From the NCBI GenBank assembly GCA_948567375.1, contig OX419757.1, positions 19,716,001-19,780,000 on the forward strand: DNA of 64,000 nt, in the 5' to 3' direction. The position numbers and the translations under genes were made by a program. This DNA comes from Lunularia cruciata (taxonomy: Eukaryota; Streptophyta; Marchantiopsida; Lunulariales; Lunulariaceae). A model generated the notes under the pieces. That model saw only the letters and a list, made by a program, of their open reading frames with translations. It was not told the DNA's origin and did not search any database. This document shows positions 35,621-48,124 of the stretch, in pieces (positions within the stretch are counted from its first letter, which is position 1; the number at the start of each line of letters is the position of its first letter).

Positions 35621-37085
35621 AGAGGAGAAAATGCATTGTAGCAACAAAGGAGTATTGAGAATGTCACCAAGCATGTCTTTGTCTCATGATTTAGTAAATA
35701 TTACTACACTAAAGACTAAAAATGTAGAATCTAGGGAGAGGTTACACCTTGAAGTAGAAGCCACTAACATGAGGAAAAGAGATAAAACTTGATGAAAATA
35801 GAAGTCATGTCAAATTAGAGACAAAGAAAATGAAGATAGAAATTGAGTGAGGATAGGAGGAAAGCTTGAGCTGACAAGGATAGGTTCAAAGAGATTTATT
35901 TAGAGTCCAGGAACATGCATGAAATCAAAATATGTCTTTTACAAGGAGGAAATCACTTGAGGAAATAAGCCAATATCTTAAAGTTCTAGCTCATGCCAGT
36001 AAGGAAAATAAATCTTGTATTACCTATGATAGTCATGAGCCAAAACCTATACCCAAATCATATTTTCCTAGTGATAGAATAAATGAGACAAGTGAAAGCA
36101 CTTCATTTTTCTTTAATATGGGGTGTAATATAATTGATTGCATGAATATGCAATTTTTTTAAATAAATTTTATGTGTAGCCCTAGCAAAGCCCGCAAAGA
36201 TACACATTTGTGCTTGATGGCATATGAGCATACCTTCAACACCTCCAATTGGCACCAAGAAAAGAGCAAGAGTTGGTGCTTGTTGATGCACATCAATGCT
36301 TGATTTAGAAACTATAAAAGGCATTGGCACCCATTGATACCCAGCAAAAAGAAAGGTGCTCCTTGATGCCTGACACAAAAATATAAAAGGAACATTGGTA
36401 CCCTTTGGCATCTAACAAAAATATAGAATGCTCTCATGCAAAAGAAGGCACTTGATGGTGCATGTTGGATGTTCATATGATATGGTGGATATGATAGGCA
36501 CTCAATGGCACTCTGAGCTTCACTTCTCAAAACATTCACATGATCAAAATAATCATAGTCATGAAATGAGCACAAGATGTGAGAATGAAATAAAGGGAAA
36601 GTGTATATACATATGGAATCATACATATGTATGAAATATACATATATAAATGTGGAGAGCTAGTCCTTATGTAGACTTGAAGATGGAGCTGAGGTTGGAA
36701 TTGAAGAAATTGAGGGGGGAGTTGATGCTATTGTAGCATGAAATTTGTGTGCAAATTGGCACCTTCATAAGGCATGAAATGAAGCATCTTCAATTGGCAT
36801 CTTTTGAGGACAATGGGCATCATCTAGGGCCTTCCTCAAGCATCCAAAGACTCATGGTGCAAGCACTAATAGTGTTTGGGTGATACATTAAACTAACTCA
36901 AATTTATACAACTCAAGGGGTAAGTGCATAACAAAAGAAATATTTATTCATATTGGAATAACGTATTCATAATGTTCTACTTTCTCTTGATGATAAGCAA
37001 GGCATTGTTGCATCACCCTTGACTTTCTTTCCTCTCTACCAAGTTCTACTCCATTCTAAAAATATTTTGTATCTAGTTGAGTTTC
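35621..37085. other. AT-rich intergenic DNA with degenerate repeats
   Basis: No gene recognised. About 36180-36480 carries a loose repeat in which phrases such as GGCATTGG, CTTGATG and CAAAAATATA recur at about 50-bp spacing. The rest shows nothing I can support. Confidence 0.4.
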
Positions 37086-38490
37086 CTAAGTAAAACCACC
37101 ATCATCTTTTAGCCAAACATCAGATCCATCAATACAAAAGTTGTGTAAAGTAATACTAACACTAACACATTTCCACATATATGCATTTCTATCTTTAAGT
37201 TGTACTCTCAACTCATGGAAAGAATGCCATCTAGCTTTCAATACTCCTATATAATGATCATTTATCACACAAGTCTTTGCCAAATATTTATTGAACTCCT
37301 TTTTGTTCTCAAACCTAGCATGCTTGAAGGCAAGGACTAAGTGATGCATGAAGGCATAACCAAAATCATCTAAAAGATATTCCTTCGCCTCAAAACTGCT
37401 GCAATCTACCCTATGGTTCAAACCATTCCACAATGATTACGTTTTTAAACAAGTCATGTTGTGATATGGCCCAAGCATTCCTGCAGATTAACAAATTTCA
37501 GTCCATTAAATCTGATATGAATCAATTGCTCATAACTTGAATTACAAAGCAAAATTGCATTGCATATTGACACATCCAGTGCTCACAACTTGAATTATGA
37601 CTCACATATGTATGCTTACTTACCTCCGGTGAACTGTATAACTCTTTTATCATCAAAAATCACTTGCACATTTATTGAATAAGAGCCCTTTCTACAGAAA
37701 TATATTTCTCCATCTATAGTGAGTCAAGCTGCAAGAGGAGATAGTGTTTTGTCTACCAAACCTACACAACTAAGGAAACTTTTATATGCAAAAATTTTAG
37801 GTATCCTCTTTCTTTCCTCCTGCTCTAGCTATGTCACTTGTCTCCACATAATACTTGTCATGACTAGATCTAGCTATGCCACTTGTCTCCATATAATGCT
37901 TAATATAGCTATCATGAGTCAATTGGTAAAAGCTATGGTTGAACCAACACTAGTGACCAAAATATTTAACCTCCTTGCAACTCTATTATCTTGATGCACA
38001 AATCTATCAAGAGCTAGAGCTGATGGATCCACACTTATGTTTACTCTTGCCTATAGTTCTTCTTAAACACTCCATGATCCTTTATAAGATATACTAATGT
38101 GGAAGAAGACTAGACATCCATTCTAGTCAATTGTCTGAATGCCTTTACATCTAGACCTCTTAAATACTTAATTACAAATTCGTTACTACGAGGATATGTA
38201 CCTCTTGGTTCTAGATACTTATGGGAATGTGCGTACTTCCACCACCTGAGCAACAATTCTAGCGTATCTAAGCCTTCCTCTTCATTTCTTGAGTACAACA
38301 AGCATTCACAATTCTCAGCTTCAGTCTCCAAATCTATTTGTATATTCCATTGTATACATCTTTTTATGTTTCTTGTTAGTTCTTGTTTGCATGCTTTACT
38401 AAAAGTACTCAACTGCACAAAAAAATTGTGATTCTCACCAAACTCGAAAATAGTCAAATCTTCACTGTGATATTCTAAAAGGATCAAATC
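37086..38490 (-). mobile_element. PIF/Harbinger-type transposase remnant
   Basis: Minus-strand sequence reads, with frame breaks, as a DDE_Tnp_4 (HARBI1/PIF) transposase in the right order. From right to left: PRGTYPRSNEFVIKYLRGL and VKAFRQLTRMD (about 38120-38240), CVGLVDKTLSPLAA with the likely first catalytic Asp (about 37722-37770), GSYSINVQVI (about 37640-37690), EYLLDDFGYAF (about 37340-37385), and FNKYLAKTCVIN with VLKARWHSFHELRVQL (about 37180-37300) and a final ITLHNF. Stops and shifts show it is dead. I could not find terminal inverted repeats or a TTA/TWA target duplication. Confidence 0.8.
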
Positions 38491-38739
38491 TCTCCTTATG
38501 ATATTCTAAATCTCTACCTCTAATATTCTCTCCCGTGCTTAATTTGCATGATGATATAACGCTCCCATGCTTCATATGGTGCTCTAGGGTGATCTTGTAT
38601 GGTACGGACAAGGCAAAATAAAATATTTCACAAGGTACTGTGGAGAAGAGGAGTTTGCCACTGCTTCAATAGAGTGAATTACCTTCAACACTCAAGCAGA
38701 ACCCTCTTTCCGCTAGAGAATTGAAAGATTTTACATAAG

Positions 38740-38950
38740 AGAAGGAGAGGCCTGTGAGCAATGGAGAGCTCACGGTAAGCAAAGCCGACGATTGTCACAA
38801 TAGACAAATGGAGAGTTCACGTAGCAATCGTCACAATCGAGCAAAGGGGAGCTCGAGTAACAATCAGGAAATGTGACAATCGAGAAAGAGAGAGCTCACA
38901 TAGCAAACGGGAAATGGGAGCTCAAGCGAGGCAAAGAAGCAAAGACGACC
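38740..38950. repeat. Degenerate minisatellite
   Basis: A unit of roughly 35-45 bp recurs about five times, each with a phrase near GGAGAGCTCACGTAGCAA and then AATCG. Spacing and sequence vary. It lies just beyond the 5' side of the Harbinger remnant. Confidence 0.6.
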
Positions 38951-41160
38951 GCTAGTCACCTTTCGTCTCTCTTGTTTGGTGATAGATTCAAATTCAAATC
39001 AAGCAATCCATGATTAACCCTAAATGCAATCAATATTTATCCTTAAGTGCAATTAATATTACCTAGAAGATTGACGTAAACTCCATATCCTACAAACCAC
39101 CTATTATTGAATTCACTACAATAAAAAACTTGGACGGAACTTCGGATGAGTTCGGTACGAGTTCCGCTTATGCCTTTCACGCAGGCCCCGTATCCACTTT
39201 TCACCGCCCTCGTTAGAAGAGATTAGAAAATATATGAAGAGTTTAGAAAATATATGAAGGTTCGTATCTAATTTTCTGAAGCCCCAAATGGAAAAGGTTT
39301 GAATTCCCGTAAACTGGTCCATGGAGACCGGTAGATCCAGTCGATCCTCCAAATTCACAGCTGTCGGCCAAAGAGAAAGTTCAAAGGACCTTCGAGCAGC
39401 AGGGCTTTGCCACGTGGAAATCTAGCAGCGATCGTTGCAAGCCTGTAAAGTTGTTGTCCCTCTGGCTGACACGTTCGATGCACGCTGACTTGCAGTCCAC
39501 AGTTCGTGGAGCCAGTAGGCAGCCACCGTATAAGCAGGACGAATTACCGTGCTGGACGTCCATAGGGAATAAGTTTCCCGATAGGCCGCCTCAAATCCCA
39601 TCCGTCCTGGTTCGGACGTGTGACGGTTTAACTTTCGCGTTGCAGCGATACAACTTGCCGTGAGACACGGCGGGGGCATATCGTCGTCTAAGTCTCCTTG
39701 CCAACTTGGCAGTCAACCAAGTACCAAGTGCCAAATATGGGGTCGGTTAAGTCTATCTCTACATCACGCACCACCACTAAACTAAATACACCGCAATCAT
39801 ATCAATCAATATTTGCTAATGGTGTGCGCTCCATTTCGCCTAGGTATGGAAAGTGTGATGTCTCAGTCGGATTGGTGCTCTCGTATTTTCTAAAATTATT
39901 ACACACTAGTTATGGTATATTTTAATAAAAATTATAGTATGTTTAACAATTTTCTTTATCTCTCTAATATAATTGATCAAAAGAAGAATATAATAGATCA
40001 GAACAGGATAGTGATATAATGTCACTATCTTTTCTAGTAGATAGTAAATAATGTCGCATTAAAAGAACTTAATTTGAACAACAAGACATTTTGATAAAGC
40101 ATGCAATATGAGAAGATAGCATATAATGTCACGATAAAAGATAGTTGTTGCATTTGGAGCACATATTCATTAGTGTCCAGAATTTGAATTTAATTGATGA
40201 AGTGTGCTTCTGACACCTGTCACAAAAGGTTTTCCTTATACACTCTCACTCCTCATTTCACATAGCCTTGTCGAAGCATTCTGAATGTTAGATACCCATG
40301 ATACTCCACACACGTTGAACTTTTCTATTCCCTCCCATAGTTTCATGAGGAGGTAAAATACCATATCGCACTGCTAGGTGCATGATTCTACCAGGAGATT
40401 TAAGTCGTCGAAATCCCACAGTGAACTGCCAAGATGCTTACTCACTCACTCGCTGTGGGTAGAACACGGAAGTCCATCGTCCTACACAGTTTCGTGTATC
40501 ACTCTTTGCTGTCGTTGCCAAATATTTCAGCAAGAAACCCACTCGGGAAATCGGACGAGTGATTCGTAGAATGGGAGTGCGTATAATACGTAGTTTGAAA
40601 TACCGTAGAATTGCTTATGTTAACACTACCATGTATGCTCCATAACTCGTGGATATGGTTTGCATGGAGCCCCGATTCCTCGCTACGAGCTCTTTCTGGA
40701 AACTTCCTCATGCCCTGAAACACAACCTTGTAGTAAAACCCACATGTGGCACGTAAACTGTTGTCGACGAGATTGAAGATTCATAAAGCCCAGAATTCTC
40801 GGCAGGTAAGGGTTAAACCCATTCTCTTACTGGATGACGCAAACAAACATTGTGAAGCAGTTCCTGAATGAGTTTAATAAACCTTTGGAGTCTCCGCGTT
40901 GATATCTAGGGTAAGCTTTTGTGTTCCGCAATGATCTAGGTGCTGTGGTGTGCTGGGCAGGGGTTGGTGCTATTAATGGTAAGATTGGTCTAGAACTGGA
41001 GAATCCTTTGAATGTGCGACAGCGTATGCATGAGTCAATTCCGTGAATATCCGGAAAGTGCATTTTTATGAAGGTGAACATCGATCTTCCTTGCAGCTTC
41101 ATGTTTGTGAAGCACTTGCAGCGTTAAGTGATGTGGGATAGAAGGATTTAACAAAACTGA
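38951..41160. other. Intergenic, no recognised gene
   Basis: The part at 39110-39700 is richer in G and C than its surroundings and has overlapping open frames on both strands, none of them familiar. From 39900 to 40200 the DNA is AT-rich. I see no splice-consistent gene. Confidence 0.4.
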
Positions 41161-41184
41161 GTGGATTTTGTTTCCGAAAATGGA

Positions 41185-44130
41185 AACAAGACGACCGCGT
41201 AGAACAAATGAAGGATGGGAAGAACCCATCAAGCGGACAAGGGAGAAATGAAAAAGATAATAGAGTCAGTATGAGAAGTCTGCCCCACCTAAGATACCGT
41301 AGCTATGCAAGTTGTTTAGGTCTGCACCAACGGGAGCATCCGAAGAAGCATCACCTAGTGTGATTGCTCTCCTATGAATTACACCAACCACGGCCCAACG
41401 TAGAACAATGGACACGAGCTCTCTAAAATATATTGCAAAGTATGAGAGTGAGAGTGGTACCCCCTAGCGCCTAACATGATAAGCTCTCGCACACTCATAT
41501 TGATTGCTCCATATAACTCCAAGGCTAGAGGAACAAAGAGGTGACTTCGTTACATGCCCCTATACTTGGAGACCTTGCGACCTGCTACTGCTCTCCCCGC
41601 CCATCCAAGGGGATGTGTAATCACTCCCTCCAAACCGGTATCTCGCGTAAGGTTTATAACCACGATATCCGCTACTGTCACCTGATCATCACGAACCAAG
41701 TATAAGTCTACCTTGACACATGTCGTCTGCAAAGTATACGAACGCTTCCTCCAAGCCAAGTATCTACTCTCTTGTGCCATAGCAAGCACTATGTCCCTAA
41801 TAGCATCATGGGTAGCTATCCTCTATCCTCTAAAAGGACACTGTGTCATATGGACCGCTGCTGCATCTAGTGTAGAATCACACTCACAAGTGAGTAATGA
41901 AGATGCAGATGGGTGGACCAAACCTAGATGAAACCTCATCACTATAGAGAAAGTAGCTGGTGTGAGTCAGAATGCCCTAATGCATGGTGGAGCTAACATC
42001 CAAGAGCCGACCTCCTTGTCGGAGCAAGAGCAAAGACGTGCTCTAGTAGCTTGAGGAATGGACGAGTCAACTAAGAGAGAATGTAGCATATGCTCACATT
42101 GTTGCTCCATCAAGGAAGATTGTAAACCTCTTGTCCAATCTGATGATAGTGAAGCAAAAGATGGAAAGTCCTCTCGTGCCCATGGGGATAGACTATCTCT
42201 TGTCTACCGAAATAACATCTGGAGAGAAACGGATCCCCCCTCCACCTTTGTCACATAAGTCTCCAAGACCGGTCTATCAACAACCAAAAAATGAGAGGAA
42301 AGCAAGTTGCCGAGAGAGCCTAACTGCACAAAAATGCTATAGGTGCGATCTCCTCCATAGATAGCAAGCCAACCCCTCCACATGAGATTGCTAGAGCCGT
42401 TTTTCTATGTGCCAAATCCCTTGTCACACACTCAAATGTCCTTGGTCCAATAATCCTCCTATCAAAGGCTCTCAAAGGCTCTTAGACGTGATAGGAAGGA
42501 CAAGGAGGGAGTAATTGTACGAATAATGTAGGATAGTCAACGAGCAATATTGGAGGAGAGTATACCAAATGTCACTTGCGGATCTCCTAGTAATGGAAGG
42601 TCATCTACATAGAGAACATCCTCCACAAGGGTAACGTCTAAGAAGTGTGTGACAAAATCTTTGGATCCTACTGGCACTCCAAGAACATATAGTCCATATG
42701 TAGATGTGATAGACTCCTTTGGAAGCTCAAGGTGAGGAGGAATACCAAAGGGGACCATGCCCTACACTTTGACACCTTGACTCTCAAGCCTACTAGATAT
42801 AGCTTGGTAGTCAAGTGGTCAAAGGCCTGCCTAATCTGATCTACAGAGCCCATAATATGTGTATCATCTGCCAAGGAGGGAAATACACAATTGGCATGGC
42901 CAAAGTAGGAGATAGGAGAGCTCTAAAGTGAGCCATGGAAAATAAGGGTCCCCCTAAAGGATCTCCTTGACGTGTACCCAACGTTGACTCCAAGACAGTG
43001 ACTCCCTCTTGTGAACCACCATGCTAGTAGTAAAGAGAAGCAAGAGCGCCATAAAAAGACCGCACAAAACAAATAAGACTCGCCTAAGATCCACCAGCCT
43101 CCCTAAGCTCTCCAAAGATGGATGCACGTGACATGTTATTAAAAGCGTTCTCAACATCCACCTACAGGACGATCCACTCAAGATTGATATCTAGGAGTGC
43201 CCTAATGCTTAAAGATATAGCCTCACATCCTCCAAGTGTAGCTACTCCAAACTGATGTATACTGAGGTGTTGTCAAAAGTGAAAATGATGTTGAAGAACA
43301 ATGGTACAACTAACCAAAAGCAAAAATATCTCTCCAATAGCAATAGGTCTAATGCTCCACGTGTCCTTCTCCATCTTCTCTGCGAGAAGTTGACTAACAC
43401 CTAACACCCTACTAACAAACATAGGAATGTCTCCCCTCGCTATTGCTATAGCCACCTAAAACAACTCGGTAAAACCACTAGAAGGATCATATGTTTGGAA
43501 GCAATCTCTCAGGTGCTCATAAACCATCCTTGACAAGCCTCATGAAGAAAGGCGAGGGGCAATGCACAATGCTTGTGCAAAAAGTGACCTATCAAGACAT
43601 AAAGGTTGCTCAGACTGATAATCTAAGACCTCTAGTGGTAGTCACTCTATTGCTATAGGATATAGTGAGCGTAAGGAAGAGATAGTCTCATCAATAGTAC
43701 TCGCCATAGACAAAGGATGTAGTGCTCATGTTGTTCTACTAACTCTCTTGCCTAACCCAATGTCCTACAGCGTCGTAATCAAGTGGACTCTATAGTATCC
43801 TGGGGTGAAACCGGTCTCCTAAAACGTGTAGCCCTAACAGACTCCTCCTAAAGGGCCACCAATCTCCCCCTCCAAATCAACAAAATCTAACAACCACCTC
43901 TCTATGCCCCGCACTTCCCCCTCTAGCATAAGAAAGACACCATCAGAGGGAGTAAGAGGAATAGGAACCATGCTAACTCATCCAAGAGATCAAGTGTCAA
44001 ACTATCAAGAGGTAAGCGAGAAGACTGTCTAGCCTCATCATGGAGTGTAGGAGGTAGCCTAGGGAATAGACCTGGACATGGAAAACTAATCTCAAATAAC
44101 CCCAAATTGCAACCCCGCCTAAGAAGCTAA
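41185..44130 (-). mobile_element. Non-LTR retrotransposon, copy 2 (reverse transcriptase; broken)
   Basis: The best preserved copy of the family. On the minus strand it carries reverse transcriptase motifs in order: VDVENAFNNMS with the first catalytic Asp (about 43130-43165), TRQGDPLGGPLFSMAHF (about 42920-42985), and LADDTHIMG, the A/Y-x-D-D box (about 42845-42872). One frameshift separates the last two. Further downstream are DIVVINLTRDTG (about 41620-41675) and a C-terminal region with PLALEVYG-like and SVRELI phrases (about 41470-41530); a DNA-cleaving role for this part is only a guess. Its 3' end matches short inserts elsewhere in the window. Stops and shifts make it inactive. Confidence 0.8.
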
Positions 44131-44628
44131 ACACTCACACAATTCGATCTGTATCCCTGGAGCAGAATGGTCAATGATTTCAAAAAATTGACGATTGACA
44201 TATAGATGGATTTAGATGAAAGAGTTTAGAGGAAACACACCGCGGGAAGGACACCAAAAAAGGTGTGTAATGACTTGATCCTAAAGAAAAGTTGGAAGCG
44301 CTGCAAGCGAAAATCATATATCCAAACTCTACGGTCTCCGGTCCTTGATATTGTTGAACCTCGAGTGACATCCAACTTCTACAACTTCAAGCTTGTATAA
44401 CGAGAATTGCATGCGGATAATTATGTCGTAAACTAATTTCACTAGGAAAAGTTTATTGAGGAACTGAAATTGATTCAAAAAAATTCGATACTTGTGATCG
44501 GACCTGTGTGTACGTGCATTTGACAGGGAAACTTACAATCTTAATAAAGTTACCATTAGCATGTTTTCACTTAAAACATGCTATGAATGAGCCAAAGAAA
44601 AAGGTTGAGTGGAGAGTTCCCAGAGTTC

Positions 44629-44686
44629 AAACTGCAGTTGAGCTATGGAAGAGACTGCAATCTCTTCCATAGCTCAGTTGCAGTTT
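44629..44686. repeat. Inverted repeat: 26-bp arms, 6-bp loop
   Basis: Arms 44629-44654 and 44661-44686 are complementary at 24 of 26 positions. The inner 15 bp (GAGCTATGGAAGAGA) pair perfectly around the loop ctgcaa. It lies about 115 bp before the P-loop of the NB-ARC pseudogene. It could fold as a small hairpin RNA if transcribed. Confidence 0.9.
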
Positions 44687-44749
44687 CTTCCATTTACATC
44701 TGCAGAATGTTAGTGGATAGACAAGAACATTGCTTGCCAATGCTAACCC

Positions 44750-46145
44750 CTTTTACTACATAATGTCAATCGAGAGTAAAACCTATTCTCATGCTCCGTG
44801 GCGAATCAGGTTGGGGCAAATCAACTATCGCCAATATCTGGCATTGAGGTATAATGAGGAGTCCTGCAGCAATACAAAATGGCATCGTCATTGCTTTCAA
44901 CGAAGATACTGATGTTAAGATTTTGCTCGAAGCTCTCTAATTAGAGAACTTGGCTGCCAATCTTAAAACTGTTGGAGGTTAATGTAATCAGTTGGAGAAT
45001 GAGACGGGTGGCACTCATCAGAGACGGAAGATGCAGACCGACTTTCTGAAGACAGAAATCATTTCGAGGATGTCAGGAGGATTGCATGAGGGACTGCTTA
45101 TCATCCTGGGGTGATGTTTGGGATACTGAAGTCATAGAGAATTGACGGTACGAGTCAAAGGTGTCCAATACTTAATAACCTCGCAGAAAGATAATCTATG
45201 GCGAGATGTGATTGATGTTCCAATGGGGGAACCAATCTAATGGAAGCGCAACAAATCTTCTCAAATCACGGTTGCAATTGGACTCCTGTCGTAAACTTCC
45301 CGGCTGATATCCAGGTAGATATGTGCTTGTGTATTGATGGGTTCTGTTGATGATTCCAAACACGTACATTTAGCACTATATAGGCTTAAGCTTCAACTCA
45401 TCCTCGAACAAATGAACGTGCATATCGTTAGACTAAACCGAAACCCTCCCAGCACTGCAGCTTTCTTTGTTTCCGCACGTATCTTGAAGCTCTTTGTCCA
45501 TCCCTTATCAATGCAATGTGATTGAAAAAGATGTGAAATCCTCAAACATGGGGTTGTGAAATCGATGACACTTTTCATTCACTCTCTCACAGAGAAAGCT
45601 AGAGATCTTCTGTATCTGATTGTCATCTTCAAGGGACGTGACGAGGAGCAGACAGTGCTCAAGATAATGTTCAAAGCATTATCTACTACTCTGGCCAGAT
45701 ATGAGCAATATCCTGAGCAATTGAGGAAAAGTTCTTTTACGACACTTGGCTCCTGTGAACTACTCAGGGGTAGAGGAGCCTTGTACCTTATGGTCTATTC
45801 ATGACCTAGCGCAGAATTTTAGCAGAGCCAAGAAGCACATAGATGTGAAAGACAAAGTTAACAAGCTCTTAATCTGTCAATATGAGAATTATTAGGTCGC
45901 GGACCTTTGTTATCTCTTTGATGATTCCTGCAGGAGAGAGCAAACTCAAGCCTCAGGGGAGATGAATATCCCGAGATCGGTGCTCGAGAGCCATGGATCT
46001 AGGGAGCTAAGTTATCGTCCTGCAAAAACCAGTCCCTGGATATTGCTTCAACCTGAGTGCGTGGAAAAATGCGAATTGAAAACTTCAAAGCTGATAACAC
46101 TGGTAACAACAATAAGCAGTAAATTAACATCGAACTTGTGCTGAA
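44750..46145 (+). pseudogene. NB-ARC (NLR-type) resistance gene remnant
   Basis: Plus-strand segments follow the order of an NB-ARC domain. The P-loop is GESGWGKST at 44800-44826, preceded by the strand PILMLR. Kinase-2 is split by a shift: GLLIIL then DVWDTEVIEN near 45090-45142. A later part reads SQKDNLWRDVIDVPMGEP, then EAQQIFSNHG (about 45175-45265). Farther on, WSIHDLAQNFSRAKKHIDV at about 45790-45850 resembles the winged-helix end. NB-ARC proteins switch on ADP/ATP exchange in plant immunity. At least five stops or shifts break the frame, so it is not functional. No LRR was seen. Confidence 0.72.
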
Positions 46146-48124
46146 CTTGAGGATTGTTAGAAAATACAGTCCCAAGGGACCTCTCGCAATAGCACATCAT
46201 AAGACCCATTAAACATAATCAGAGGACTAACAGGAAATAGCGTGGTTCACTCCCTGTCCCCGAAGCTACCTCCACGGCTGAAACAGGCTCACACCAGCCT
46301 ACGACCCTTTATTTCCATTGCACATATGTATATATATACAAACACAGGGATAGTCACTCTGTCACTGTCTAAACTCCTGAATATAGACCTGCGTGACTTC
46401 ATGAGTATTGACCACTCAAGATATCTAGTCACTTTAATACTCAACCTTAGAAGTGACTGAATATATATCCGCATGATACTGTAAGGAGTTTCCATCAGTC
46501 AAGTTTTGCTCTTGCTCTTGATCAGGCAAGTCACTTATAGCAAGCCAAACATAACAGAGGATGACGATTGTGGTTATACTTCTGCGTTCTTGTGTTTCGA
46601 TCATTGATGTTTCAAGTACTCGGGGTCTGATGATCTTTTCAGTATCAATTCAGGGGTGCAAATCGGGCACTGAAAGCTTATGTGGTGCTTATGTACAAAG
46701 CTGACTTCCAATTGACGAGGCAGTTAGTTTATTTTATTTACGCAAGGCATATCGTTACTGTATGAAGTTTGCTGGACATCTACAATACCTCAAACATCAA
46801 ATTAGTGCTATTAGTGCGAAGACTTCAGAATACAATACCCCACTGGGATAGCTTCGAATTCTAAGACAGACATGATTAGGGGTGAAACAATACTACATCA
46901 GTATTATCTATATCGTAATGTTACGCTTGCTTTCGTGGCTCGACGGTTTCTTACTTCATTGTTGCTAACTTAAGGACACCCGAGAGATAGACTGATTCAG
47001 AAACTGAGAAGATCACTGTTCTTTTGTGTACCTGGCCATTCTCAATATATTACGATTTGGAGATTTAATGCACCAATCTCTTGACAAGGCCGTTTCGCGC
47101 TAGCTTAAAGAGCTCAAGACTACCTCGGCTGTTCGCTTGAACGCAATTCGTTGCATTTGGTACACCTAGAGTCCTCATATGAAAAGTGCAAAGGCGACCA
47201 CGTAGAAAACACGAAGGATGCGAAGACCCATCAATGGGAGTCTCATATGTAGACTGCATGTGATTCTTGGAAGAAATTATAGACATTTGGATTTGGAGTC
47301 CCTTGGGACTATAGCTTTTAAACTCAAGTACTTTTTATCTACATTTCGAGTTAAATAAGGTGTTTATTTAATTGATAGTATTAATATTTACCTTATTCAT
47401 TTTAAATATTTCAAATTAAAAGGTTTAATTTCAATTTGAATAAATAAAAAATTGCATAAATTATTACAGTATAACAATCTTTGTGGAGTTGATCCGCTGA
47501 CGGGTTGTAGTTGTCAATAGCATCATTGTCATGACCAAATGACAACATTTACTAATTTCAGGTGAAGGAGTGGTTCTGGGACTCGTATCCCCTCGAGAAT
47601 TCATAGTGATGTTATTCCTAATTATAAGCGTTGGTAAGCAGACCCATCTGAGATTTTCGTTTAACGAAATATCATACATTATCATGCCATACATACTATG
47701 ATTCGGGAGAAATCATGACAAAACAAAATTGACGACTCGAACGCTGCTAATATGCATAAATGTGTTCCCTTGAATGATACATTTAAGAAGCTGTGTCACA
47801 AAACATTTTGACCGTCTGTTCCTCGACACAAACATGGATTGAAGTTTAGTATCTTCGACTCTGTTGATAAGGTTTCAGGAGAATCGCTCTCAAGAGACCG
47901 AGGGGTTGCAGAAAAGAAAAAGCCCAAAGAAGGGCATCTAAGTACTACAAAATTGCTACAATCTGTCGATAATTATAGTACTCCAAAATCTAAGCAGCTT
48001 GATGCTGGAAAGGCTCTTGCACTAAATTACTTATTATTATTATTACTAATACTACTACTACCTGAAGATAATCCAATTTGCTTACACACGGTTCTACAAA
48101 ATTGTGTTTATGTGGGCTTCAATG
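46146..48124. other. Intergenic, no recognised gene
   Basis: Apart from the short retrotransposon insert at 47182-47241 I find nothing that I can support. The segment at about 47310-47470 is very AT-rich. The 3' untranslated region of the NME5-like gene must lie at the right end. Confidence 0.5.
47182..47241 (-). mobile_element. Short 5'-truncated non-LTR insert with target-site duplication
   Basis: The 60-bp insert holds the family 3' end (GGCGACCACGTAGAAAACAC, then GGATGCGAAGACCCATCAA). CTCATATG stands on both sides, at 47174-47181 and 47242-47249; adding the preceding bases extends the match to about 11 bp with one indel. Confidence 0.75.

Noticed and set aside
39110-39700. GC-richer stretch as a gene
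   Set aside because: Open frames occur on both strands with no recognised motif and no splice partners.
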